A stretch of DNA of 6,665 nucleotides from positions 1 through 6,665 of the forward strand of contig WJJO01000427.1 in NCBI GenBank assembly GCA_014729665.1, in the 5' to 3' direction. Source of the DNA: Caldifarciminota bacterium. Its GTDB lineage: Bacteria; Hydrothermota; Tepidihabitantia; B3-TA06. The notes below the pieces were generated by a model. The model was not told where the DNA came from. It was given only the letters and a program-made list of their open reading frames with translations, and searched no databases. Within the stretch, counting starts at the first letter, position 1. The number at the start of each line of letters is the position of its first letter. Position numbers and translations under genes: made by a program. This document shows, piece after piece, positions 1-6,073 of the stretch.

Positions 1-21
1 ATTTCTTTCGTGAACAGAAAT
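1..21 (-). terminator. Weak hairpin after the NlpC/P60 gene
   Basis: ATTTCT (1-6) and AGAAAT (16-21) form a 6-bp stem with a 9-nt loop, 15 bp beyond the stop codon of the NlpC/P60 gene on the minus strand. The sequence that would carry a T-tract lies outside the window, so whether it terminates transcription cannot be judged. Confidence 0.2.
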
Positions 22-36
22 GGCAATTCTAGGAAC

Positions 37-543
37 TCAAAAATCCACAATCCTTCGGGAACACACGTAACGTTTCTCCCAGTACGAGTTTCCTTCCCAG
101 GTAACCACCACCACGCCGTGGGTGGAGGAGGCGTGGGCCATCTTTCCGTCCCACAGGTATATGCCGACATGATTTACGCGTTTTTTGCGTCCTGTGCTGA
201 AGAAAACAAGATCGCCCATCTTCAAATTACCCCTGCGAATGCGCTTTCCCATCTTGGACTGGCTGTAGGCACCGTGGGGCATGTCAATATCGAATCTCTT
301 GAATACGGTCATGGTGAAGCCGGAGCAGTCGGCCCCTGAAGGCGTTGCACCTCCGTAAACGTAAGGTGTCCCCTTGAAGCGGTGAATCTCATCAACAAGG
401 GCGTCTCTCTGGGCCGTTCTTGTGCTGTAACGGGAAACACAACCTGTAAGCATCACCAAACCCACACCTGCCAATATCGCTAACCTTACTTTCCTTTCCC
501 CGCGCCTGACCGTCCTTAACCTACTGCGTCTGAAGGAGGGCAT
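37..543 (-). CDS. NlpC/P60-family cell-wall peptidase lipoprotein (MepS/Spr-like)
   Basis: This gene predicts a 168-residue lipoprotein with a C-terminal NlpC/P60 cysteine-peptidase domain, a family that cleaves peptide cross-links or stems in peptidoglycan. The N-terminus is Arg-rich (residues 1-20), followed by a hydrophobic stretch and a lipobox, LTGC, with Cys35 as the likely lipidated residue. The catalytic domain spans about 46-165. Cys73 lies in DCSGF, His125 in NHVGIY and His137 in AHASS; the 12-residue gap between the two histidines is the one I recall from E. coli MepS (Spr). The full triad therefore appears intact, and the length is normal for a single-domain member. The ATG is preferred because GGAG sits 4 nt upstream and no GTG or TTG occurs in frame before the lipobox. 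It overlaps the 3' end of the upstream TPR/thioredoxin gene by 23 bp, which implies co-transcription and probably translational coupling. The exact bond cleaved cannot be read from the sequence. Confidence 0.93.
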   Translation of the reverse strand: MPSFRRSRLRTVRRGERKVRLAILAGVGLVMLTGCVSRYSTRTAQRDALVDEIHRFKGTPYVYGGATPSGADCSGFTMTVFKRFDIDMPHGAYSQSKMGKRIRRGNLKMGDLVFFSTGRKKRVNHVGIYLWDGKMAHASSTHGVVVVTWEGNSYWEKRYVCSRRIVDF

Positions 544-2551
544 CGATCTCCATGGTCAGGATTTCGGTAAGGTCAGGTGAAAAGCCGACGTGCTCGAATT
601 GAAGGTATCCTTTCCGGTCTATCACCAGATGTGTAGGTATGGCCTCTATTTGAAACAGTCTTGTCGCCTCCATTGTTGGCAGTTCGTATGCATGACGATA
701 GGTAAACTCGTTTTCTTCGAGGAAGGCATTTACCTTTTCAGGTTTTTCGTTGGCTACGGCCAGAAAAATCATGTCATTTTCATCCTCGTATGATTGCATA
801 AGCTCGTTCAGTTGCGGGATTTCTTGAATACACGGTCCGCAAGTAGTTCCCCAGAAATTGATTACGAGGACCTTGCCTTGAAAATCACTCAGACTGAGGG
901 TATCCCCATCGGCGCCCATGAGTGAAAAATCGGGCAGCGGCTGATTGAGTCTGAACCTCAGGTGAATTTGCTGGCTTTCTTCCTTTAGCCAATCCCTGAA
1001 TCCTTCTTTAGAGCCGTGCTCCACGGTGTAGATATCTGAAAGGGCAATCATGAATTCTGTGTTTTCCGGTTCCGAGGACAAAAGGTTTAGTAACGCCTTT
1101 TTTCTTGCCGACAGGTCGCCGGCCTTTTGGCTTGCTTCCAGGAGCCTTGTGTACACTGACTTTTCATACCCCGGGATGAGGGTTTGAAACGAATCCGCCT
1201 TTAACAGGTTTTCTACCGCATCCTTATAGTCCCCGGAAGTCAAATAGATATTACCCAATGAGTTGTAGAGGAGAGCCTTGTTAGCGGTATATACCTTGTG
1301 TCGGTATTGGAAATCGGTCTCAGGCAGCATCTTCCGGTATCTGTTCATGTTGATATCGTCTATGGTTTCTTTAAGATATTTCCTGACCTCGGCAAGATTC
1401 TTTCCCTTCGCGGCGGTCGCCTCAGCGAACTCTACTACGGGTTGCGGTGAATCCGAGTTCTTGGCAGCATTGCGGAAGTACTTGACTGCCTTCTTCCAAT
1501 CCCTGTCCTTGTAGTAGTAGGCTAACATCATATTCAAATCTACGGCGTCGGGATAACGATCTAACCATTCATCGACCTCCTCGGCCCATTGGCTGTTCGG
1601 CTGCGGATACTTAGTTTGAAGTAACGCGATGATAACCTGGATGGGTAGCTTTTCGGAAGGGAACTCGTCAAAAAACGAATCCACAAGCTCTTCCATATGT
1701 TTTGCGTCGCGATTCTCGGCTGCATGAGATAAAACCGTCATATAAGCAGCCTCCTTTGCATCACCCTCGAACTTACCGAATAAGGATCTTTCGAAGTAAC
1801 CCAGTCTGCCGGGTACCTGGGACAGTGCATTGTAGATAATCCCCTGGATTTTTACCCAGTATTTACTTTTAGGATATCGTTCAACACATTTTTCAAGCAG
1901 CTTTTCTCCGTCGGGTATCCAATCCTTGAATGAAAACTTATACTGAAGGGTTACGAAGTGAAGCATCTCCAGTGAATCGGGTTCTTCTGCAAGCAGGGAA
2001 TCAAATTTTGCGATTATTTCCTCAACAGTTCTTTCCCCCGTTTCAACCTCAATACTTCTCAAGAAATGCAGTGCGGTCCAATTATTTGGATAATGATTCA
2101 GCTCTTTTTCAAGTAATTCCTTTACCACTTCTAGATCGCCGTACTGAGAATCGTAAAGCATGACCGCCTGATACAGGTTGTTATTGTATGCAGGCTTACC
2201 TTCTGGATTATAAAGCTGCACCGGTATCGAACCGCTTTTTTTATCCAGAAGAGGGCCCCGATCGTCTTCAATCCTGTAGCCCGCATAGGAGACATCTTCG
2301 GGGATTTCCCATCTAAAACGCCAGCCTTCAGCCGTGGATTGACCTTCGATGAGGAACGGAAGGGTTGTGTCGGAAAGATACGCCGAAATTATCATTAAAG
2401 GGTTGTCGGTATCGCGATCAAAGGATGCGACCGTCCATGAGGCCTGTTTGCCTGCAACGGGATTCGCAGGATTTTCGTCAACTATCGCTGTTTGAGCTGA
2501 AACAACTACTGCAATCAACGAAAGACATCCCATCGTGCGTTTTATTATCAC
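521..2551 (-). CDS. Secreted TPR-repeat protein with C-terminal TlpA/ResA-like thioredoxin domain
   Basis: The product is a 676-residue exported protein (numbered from the GTG start). It has a signal peptide (about 1-22, basic start then a hydrophobic core ending near VSAQTA), an N-terminal beta-sandwich-like region (about 25-118), a long helical TPR-like region (about 125-520), and a TlpA/AhpC-TSA thioredoxin fold (about 535-676). The thioredoxin domain has WGTTCGPC with the redox pair Cys571/Cys574, and a probable cis-proline in AIPTHLVID (Pro639). It is expected to act outside the cytoplasm as a thiol-disulfide oxidoreductase, with the TPRs recruiting a partner or substrate; the partner is unknown. 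An ATG 36 nt further upstream (2585-2587) overlaps the promoter -10 box, so it should not be in the mRNA. The GTG is preceded by GGAGG at a 4-nt gap, the same gap as at the neighbouring SD-led genes. An ATG at 2531-2533 is a third, less likely start. The NlpC/P60 lipoprotein follows with a 23-bp overlap. Confidence 0.92.
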   Translation of the reverse strand: MIIKRTMGCLSLIAVVVSAQTAIVDENPANPVAGKQASWTVASFDRDTDNPLMIISAYLSDTTLPFLIEGQSTAEGWRFRWEIPEDVSYAGYRIEDDRGPLLDKKSGSIPVQLYNPEGKPAYNNNLYQAVMLYDSQYGDLEVVKELLEKELNHYPNNWTALHFLRSIEVETGERTVEEIIAKFDSLLAEEPDSLEMLHFVTLQYKFSFKDWIPDGEKLLEKCVERYPKSKYWVKIQGIIYNALSQVPGRLGYFERSLFGKFEGDAKEAAYMTVLSHAAENRDAKHMEELVDSFFDEFPSEKLPIQVIIALLQTKYPQPNSQWAEEVDEWLDRYPDAVDLNMMLAYYYKDRDWKKAVKYFRNAAKNSDSPQPVVEFAEATAAKGKNLAEVRKYLKETIDDINMNRYRKMLPETDFQYRHKVYTANKALLYNSLGNIYLTSGDYKDAVENLLKADSFQTLIPGYEKSVYTRLLEASQKAGDLSARKKALLNLLSSEPENTEFMIALSDIYTVEHGSKEGFRDWLKEESQQIHLRFRLNQPLPDFSLMGADGDTLSLSDFQGKVLVINFWGTTCGPCIQEIPQLNELMQSYEDENDMIFLAVANEKPEKVNAFLEENEFTYRHAYELPTMEATRLFQIEAIPTHLVIDRKGYLQFEHVGFSPDLTEILTMEIDALLQTQ

Positions 2552-2560
2552 GTAACCTCC
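2549..2560 (-). promoter_or_regulatory. Ribosome binding site that fixes the GTG start of the TPR/thioredoxin gene
   Basis: On the minus strand GGAGG (2560-2556) lies 4 nt before GTG (2551-2549). The two SD-led neighbours on this strand, the NlpC gene and the beta-propeller gene, also have a 4-nt gap, which favours this GTG over the in-frame ATG codons 36 nt upstream and 18 nt downstream. Confidence 0.7.
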
Positions 2561-2585
2561 GGTGAGTTTGGTTGTTTTAGTGAAC

Positions 2586-2613
2586 ATTATAGGATTCTGG
2601 GGGTAACTGTCAA
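2586..2613 (-). promoter_or_regulatory. Consensus sigma70-type promoter for the TPR/thioredoxin-NlpC operon
   Basis: Read on the minus strand, TTGACA (2613-2608) is followed by a 16-nt spacer and TATAAT (2591-2586), a perfect match to both consensus hexamers. Transcription should start near 2579, giving a leader of about 28 nt that contains the GGAGG of the GTG start at 2551. The -10 box overlaps the ATG at 2587, which rules that codon out as the start of this transcript. The -35 box is 31 bp from the -35 box of the divergent methyltransferase promoter. Confidence 0.85.
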
Positions 2614-2644
2614 GCCGCCCGGATTTTCCCCGGTTATACCGAGG

Positions 2645-2672
2645 TTGACAGCGTAAGGGTTTTTCCTATGCT
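2645..2672 (+). promoter_or_regulatory. Promoter of the methyltransferase gene (TTGACA-N16-TATGCT)
   Basis: A perfect -35 TTGACA (2645-2650) is separated by 16 nt from TATGCT (2667-2672), which matches the -10 consensus at four of six positions, including the key first TA and final T. Only 8 nt separate the -10 box from the ATG at 2681, so the transcript would begin at or within about two nucleotides of the start codon. An 11-bp imperfect-centre palindrome, CGGTTATACCG (2631-2641), lies just upstream of the -35 box and could be an operator, though this is speculative. Confidence 0.7.
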
Positions 2673-2680
2673 TCCTGAAC

Positions 2681-3433
2681 ATGGGATTTGATGTTACCGA
2701 AATACTCAAACAGGTTGCCTGTAAGTACAGCCAGCCGGAGGAGGTGGCGGAAATGAACCGGGTATTCATGGAAGGTTCAGGTCTGCTGCCCGTCGAGCAG
2801 ACCCTTGTCGGTCTCTATTTTCCCTACCCCTGCAGGGTTCTGGTGATAGGATGCGGGGTTGGCCGGGAATCTGTTGCCCTTGCCAAACAGGGGTACAGGG
2901 TTACAGGGGTTGATATCACCAAGCGGCTTATCGCCGAGGCAAGGCGCAATGCAATCTCGGAGAATGCCAACGTAACCTTTCTGGAAACGGACGGACATCA
3001 CCTTGAGATGGAAGAGAGGTCTTTCGACCTGGTGGTTATATTCTCACAGGCCGTAGAGCACATACCCACAAGTAAGGCGAGGATAGAACTGCTTAAAGGG
3101 GTCAGGAATGTTCTTGTTCCTAACGGGTTCCTTTTCATTACCGCTCACGACCGTTATCACCCGACCATGTCTCGGTTGAGACCTGTCTTCGAGGTCATCA
3201 CCGAATCCTGGGCCGAGGAAGGAGACGTATTCTTGTCCAACGTTCAGGGGATAGAAAGCGAGGGTAAGGCTTTCATGCACTACTCGAAGCCCGACGAGAT
3301 GCGCACCGAGCTTGCCGAGGCAGGCTTCAACGTGTGGCAGTTCGCCCGACACTCACAACTCGGTGGCGACCCTGATCTGGACAGACTCTTCTATATGGTG
3401 TGTTCTTCCCAGTCGTTGGAATCGACTTTGTAA
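2681..3433 (+). CDS. Class I SAM-dependent methyltransferase
   Basis: The product is a 250-residue soluble protein with the Rossmann methyltransferase fold. Motif I is VLVIGCGVGRES (residues 53-64). The acidic end of strand beta2 is GVDIT (Asp78, expected to bind the SAM ribose). The adenine-contact region is ETDGHH (102-107), and motif IV is FDLVVIFSQAVEHI (115-128). These make SAM binding secure, but the acceptor substrate cannot be deduced; small-molecule, lipid or protein acceptors are all possible. No signal peptide or membrane segment is visible, so it should be cytoplasmic. There is no Shine-Dalgarno before the ATG at 2681, but a promoter -10 box ends 8 nt upstream, which fits a leaderless mRNA. 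A later in-frame ATG (2753) has AGGAGGT 7 nt upstream. I keep the earlier start because the residues it adds (KYSQPEEVAEMNR) resemble the usual N-terminal extension of such methyltransferases. It is divergent from the envelope operon and is its own transcription unit. Confidence 0.9.
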   Translation: MGFDVTEILKQVACKYSQPEEVAEMNRVFMEGSGLLPVEQTLVGLYFPYPCRVLVIGCGVGRESVALAKQGYRVTGVDITKRLIAEARRNAISENANVTFLETDGHHLEMEERSFDLVVIFSQAVEHIPTSKARIELLKGVRNVLVPNGFLFITAHDRYHPTMSRLRPVFEVITESWAEEGDVFLSNVQGIESEGKAFMHYSKPDEMRTELAEAGFNVWQFARHSQLGGDPDLDRLFYMVCSSQSLESTL

Positions 3434-3523
3434 ATATACCCTACGAATGTAGTGCGTACGTCCACGGGGAACCCGGATATATACCCCACGAAGCTGTTTC
3501 GCATCTTCGCGGGGACCCCGGAT
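3434..3523. repeat. Two tandem 45-bp hairpin-forming repeat units
   Basis: Unit 1 (3434-3478) and unit 2 (3479-3523) have exactly equal length and are identical at 33 of 45 aligned positions by my count, with no gaps. Both begin ATATACCC and end CCCGGAT. Each can fold into a hairpin: in unit 2, CCCC (3484-3487) pairs with GGGG (3511-3514) and CGAAG with CTTCG. Several differences between units retain pairing, for example unit positions 18/24 (A-T versus G-C) and 15/27 (T-G versus G-C). The first unit begins directly after the methyltransferase stop codon. This resembles a REP-like intergenic repeat or a 3'-end mRNA structure; there is no T-tract, so it is not a standard terminator. Confidence 0.65.
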
Positions 3524-3547
3524 GAGTATGCTAAAAAACTGGTTTCT

Positions 3548-3577
3548 AAAAAAAAGGTTTTGTTAACCAACCCTTTT
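3548..3577 (-). terminator. Probable intrinsic terminator of the beta-propeller gene
   Basis: On the minus strand an AAAAGG-G-TT arm pairs with AACCTTTT (8 bp with one bulged G) around a 9-nt loop and runs into an uninterrupted T-tract (plus-strand A-run 3548-3555). It lies 67-96 bp beyond the stop codon of the beta-propeller gene. The stem is AT-rich and weak, so confidence is moderate. Confidence 0.45.
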
Positions 3578-3643
3578 AATATCCGCCTGCGTTCTTTTCG
3601 ATGAAGGACGACGCTTGCGTCCCGGAGGGTTCATAAGGAGCAC

Positions 3644-5134
3644 TCAATAGTTATGCTGTGCGTTGCCGCCCCACATTGCCCAGCCTGTTGCCTTTGGATC
3701 CTTGGCTTCAAGGCAGAAAATCGTACCGGCGTCGGTGCCCCAGTAGACCTTGCCGTCCACTACTGCGGGCTGGAAGCGCACGGGCTCACCGCAGTCGTAT
3801 CGCCACAGCTCTTTACCGTCCTTTGCATCCAGGCAGATTATCTCACCCGAAACCGCACCGAGATAGAGCTTGCCTGATGCGTATGAGGGGGGTGAGAAGG
3901 GTCTGCCGCCCGGGGAGTTCTTTATCTCGATGAACCGTTTCCACAAAACTTTGCCCGAGGCGGCATCCAATGCCTTTAGGGTATCGCCCATCGAGGAGTA
4001 GGAAATACCTTCGATAATGGTGGGGCGGGAACCCTGGTAGGCCCAAACACCGGAAACCGACGCAATTCCCAGATTCACCTCGCTCTGGGCAAGTTTGGCC
4101 GCAGCCGGCGCGGATGCAAAACCGACCGATGCATCTAGTTCCTTTTGCTCGGCGGCGTATCGTGACGAGTTCTCGATGTTAAGGTAGTCGGCGTCCTGTT
4201 TAGCCCACAGGATTTCGTTATCCCGATCACCCGAATGGGTTATCCGTCCCTGTCCCTCGGTGCGAACCACGATCTTCTCACCGTTTACCATCCTCTCCTC
4301 GTCCTCGCGCAGGCTTACATAAATCTCCCCCTGCCATACCCAGGGCGCAGAGGTCGCCTGGTGCTCCCGGGAGAACAACTTCTCTCCCGAATCCAGGGCA
4401 TAACAGTGAACCGAACCCTCTAATGTTGACGCATAGGTCTTGCCATCGGCGATCACCGGCGTGGAGATGACCTCGCCTGGGATATCTGCGGCCCAGAAGA
4501 CCTTACCGTCTTTTAATCCCATGCACGCAAGTGAGTGGCCGCCCTTCTGATTAGGGTATGCCATAACTATCTTACCCCCCTGGATTGCCGGCTGGCTCAT
4601 CAACGGATCACCAAGCCACTTACCCCAGAGCTTCTTTCCGGTCTTTTTATCTAAAACGTAAAGGATGCAGCTTTCTGTGTTGAACGCCACGCAGTCGTCT
4701 TCGATTACCGCAGCCGTCGGTCCGTCGTCGCCGCAGTGAAACAGCCATAGGGGTTTACCGGTCTCCGCATCAAGGGCGTAGAACTCGTAGGAACCGAAAC
4801 CGCCGCCTATGTATACCTTTCCATCCGATACCGCGGGCGTAGGCAGGGGTAAGGGTCTTTGAACCTTCACCTTCCAGCCCTTTCGACCGTCCTTTACGGT
4901 AAAGGATTCATGAGGAAGATCGGGGCTTTCCTCTAGACTCTCCGAGCCACTTCCGATATCGAGAATCTGGTTTTGTTCAAGTGGGATTGCGGTACCCTGG
5001 ATTTGAACCTGAGAGGGGTTTTGCTGGATGTCATCGTAGACGTCAAGTTCGTCGCCTGCACCTACCATAATCACAGCCTGTAGAAGCATCAGCATCGACA
5101 ATCTAAACCAGCGCATCTTAGGTACACTTTTCAT
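3644..5134 (-). CDS. Exported PQQ-like (BamB-type) beta-propeller repeat protein
   Basis: The product is 496 residues with a signal peptide (1 to about 26, hydrophobic core LSMLMLLQAVIMVGA). A low-complexity acidic stretch follows (27-75), then seven or so PQQ-like blades. Typical blade strings are GKVYIGGGFG...YALDAETGKPLW (105-130), LYVLDKKTGKKLW (158-170), LKALDAASGKVLW (386-398) and ICLDAKDGKELW (433-444). It ends with GWAMWGGNAQHNY, the Trp-rich tail common in this family. Such propellers usually serve as scaffolds rather than as PQQ enzymes, and I see no quinoprotein dehydrogenase features. Residues about 274-367 do not fit the blade pattern and look like an insertion between blades. 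The start is well supported by AGGAGG 4 nt before the ATG. The gene follows the Gmad2-like lipoprotein gene by 67 bp with no convincing promoter between them, so co-transcription is likely. The binding partner is unknown. Confidence 0.9.
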   Translation of the reverse strand: MKSVPKMRWFRLSMLMLLQAVIMVGAGDELDVYDDIQQNPSQVQIQGTAIPLEQNQILDIGSGSESLEESPDLPHESFTVKDGRKGWKVKVQRPLPLPTPAVSDGKVYIGGGFGSYEFYALDAETGKPLWLFHCGDDGPTAAVIEDDCVAFNTESCILYVLDKKTGKKLWGKWLGDPLMSQPAIQGGKIVMAYPNQKGGHSLACMGLKDGKVFWAADIPGEVISTPVIADGKTYASTLEGSVHCYALDSGEKLFSREHQATSAPWVWQGEIYVSLREDEERMVNGEKIVVRTEGQGRITHSGDRDNEILWAKQDADYLNIENSSRYAAEQKELDASVGFASAPAAAKLAQSEVNLGIASVSGVWAYQGSRPTIIEGISYSSMGDTLKALDAASGKVLWKRFIEIKNSPGGRPFSPPSYASGKLYLGAVSGEIICLDAKDGKELWRYDCGEPVRFQPAVVDGKVYWGTDAGTIFCLEAKDPKATGWAMWGGNAQHNY

Positions 5135-5167
5135 CTTTCCTCCTAGACTACTTTACACCTATGTAAT

Positions 5168-5175
5168 ACCTCCTT
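5168..5175 (-). promoter_or_regulatory. Extra Shine-Dalgarno-like site in the leader of the beta-propeller gene
   Basis: On the minus strand AAGGAGGT occurs 33 bp upstream of the beta-propeller ATG, in addition to the AGGAGG (5144-5139) that serves that start. No start codon with an open frame follows it, so it is not an RBS for a visible peptide. It may be a ribosome standby site or a chance match. Confidence 0.3.
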
Positions 5176-5201
5176 GAATACTTAATATTCCCTGATTCGG
5201 G

Positions 5202-5984
5202 CTATTCGATATCGGCAAGTTCGCCGATATCTTCACGGGGAGGGTATAACAGGAAGCTTCCGTCCTCCTGACGCTTCAGGAAGATGTAGGTATCTTTGAT
5301 TTCGGTTCCCGCAGGTGATCTATGCTCTATACTGACTAAGTAGCAGAAGAGGTTGTCTACGGGAAGTGAATACTTAGGAAGCCTGAGCAGTGTTAAAACC
5401 CGCAGGTGTTCTCCCTCGTCTTTCCAGGATGCTAAATCTTCGGTTTTTTCGCCTCGTGGTTCAAAGGAAATTTGTTTCTCAGGATAAAAGGAGTAAGTTG
5501 CACCTTCAGGGGCCATTAATCCGTAAGCTTGAACGAAATCATCCTGCTCGAGCGCCAGATAGAATCTCAATATTACCTCATTTACAAGCTCAAGCCCGGA
5601 TAGTATGTAAACCTTATAATAGACCGAACCCTTGGTTTCGTCATCCAGATACGCCTTTATTGCGCCTTCAATAAACGGAGCCTCCTCGGCGTAGGAGAGA
5701 TCGGTTACGAAATCTAGCGTATCAGGGGCCTTGCCCGACAGCTTAACCGTGGTTTTATCAAGGGCTTCATCGTCCGCGTCGAGTAATTCGAGGGTGAAAG
5801 AACCTTCTTTCACCGATGCGATACCTGTAACAGCGGTCCATGAGATGGTGTCGTTGGGTGCAGGATAGGTTATCTCAAGCATCTGATCGTCATCAACCAC
5901 CAGCTTGGTGGTTTCTTCAACCTTGCCGCAACCAATCAGGGCAAGGGTTGCTATAAAAGCTGTAAAGAATAGGATACGTTTCAT
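5202..5984 (-). CDS. Lipoprotein with Gmad2-like Ig domain and NTF2-like C-terminal region
   Basis: The product is 260 residues with a short, clean lipoprotein signal: MKR, a hydrophobic core and LIGC with Cys19 as the lipid-attachment residue. Acidic residues follow (VDDD, 30-33). Residues about 36-128 resemble the Gmad2 immunoglobulin-like fold, with EGSFTLELLDADDEALDK followed by a DFVTDLSY strand and a closing GSVYYKVYIL strand. Residues about 133-250 (VILRFYLALEQDDFVQAYGLM) look like the start of an NTF2-like or DUF4878-type cone fold. Both domains are recognised from pattern memory only. The protein should be anchored in the envelope; its role is unknown. There is no Shine-Dalgarno. Instead the -10 box of a TTGACA-N16 promoter ends 5 nt before the ATG, which suggests a leaderless message. 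It is the first gene of a probable operon with the beta-propeller gene, so the two may act in one envelope complex. Confidence 0.87.
   Translation of the reverse strand: MKRILFFTAFIATLALIGCGKVEETTKLVVDDDQMLEITYPAPNDTISWTAVTGIASVKEGSFTLELLDADDEALDKTTVKLSGKAPDTLDFVTDLSYAEEAPFIEGAIKAYLDDETKGSVYYKVYILSGLELVNEVILRFYLALEQDDFVQAYGLMAPEGATYSFYPEKQISFEPRGEKTEDLASWKDEGEHLRVLTLLRLPKYSLPVDNLFCYLVSIEHRSPAGTEIKDTYIFLKRQEDGSFLLYPPREDIGELADIE
5208..5231. repeat. Perfect 9-bp inverted repeat at the end of the lipoprotein gene
   Basis: GATATCGGC (5208-5216) and GCCGATATC (5223-5231) are exact inverted copies around a 6-nt loop. They lie in the last codons of the lipoprotein gene. On the minus strand no T-tract follows, so this is not a standard terminator. 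It could slow decay or mark a processing site between the two genes of the operon. Confidence 0.45.
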
Positions 5985-5989
5985 GAATC

Positions 5990-6017
5990 AGTTTAATCCC
6001 TATTAACCGATTGTCAA
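5990..6017 (-). promoter_or_regulatory. Promoter of the lipoprotein/beta-propeller operon (TTGACA-N16-TAAACT)
   Basis: On the minus strand TTGACA (6017-6012) is followed by 16 nt and TAAACT (5995-5990), a four-of-six match to the -10 consensus. Only 5 nt separate the -10 box from the ATG at 5984, so the predicted start of transcription falls at about the start codon. The absence of a Shine-Dalgarno agrees with a leaderless mRNA. Confidence 0.65.
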
Positions 6018-6039
6018 TAGCAAGTCGACGCCCGGAACC

Positions 6040-6067
6040 TTGACATGGCTTGTATTTATCCTATAAT
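6040..6067 (+). promoter_or_regulatory. Perfect sigma70-type promoter of the predicted small RNA
   Basis: TTGACA (6040-6045), a 16-nt spacer and TATAAT (6062-6067) match both consensus hexamers exactly. Transcription should begin near 6074. No coding region follows before the terminator at 6145-6181, so the promoter appears dedicated to a short non-coding transcript. It is divergent from the lipoprotein promoter, whose -35 box lies 22 bp away. Confidence 0.85.
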
Positions 6068-6073
6068 TTCAGT

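Noticed and set aside
10..339. A 109-codon plus-strand frame opposite the NlpC/P60 gene
   Set aside because: It lies wholly opposite the catalytic domain of a clear cysteine peptidase and has no family features.
2753..3433. Shorter methyltransferase start at an ATG with AGGAGGT
   Set aside because: The Shine-Dalgarno is good, but the promoter position and the family-like N-terminal residues favour 2681. It is kept as an alternative rather than as a separate feature.
3434..3523. CRISPR array or insertion-sequence end
   Set aside because: Only two diverged units are present, directly abutting with no spacers, and no transposase or target duplication is nearby.
3653..3933. Overlapping plus-strand frames opposite the beta-propeller C-terminus
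   Set aside because: They are shadows of the blade-encoding codons, are rich in Arg and Pro, and have no ribosome site.
3644..5134. PQQ-dependent alcohol or glucose dehydrogenase
   Set aside because: The repeats are of the PQQ-like structural type, but the protein is shorter than typical quinoprotein dehydrogenases and I do not see their cofactor or active-site motifs.
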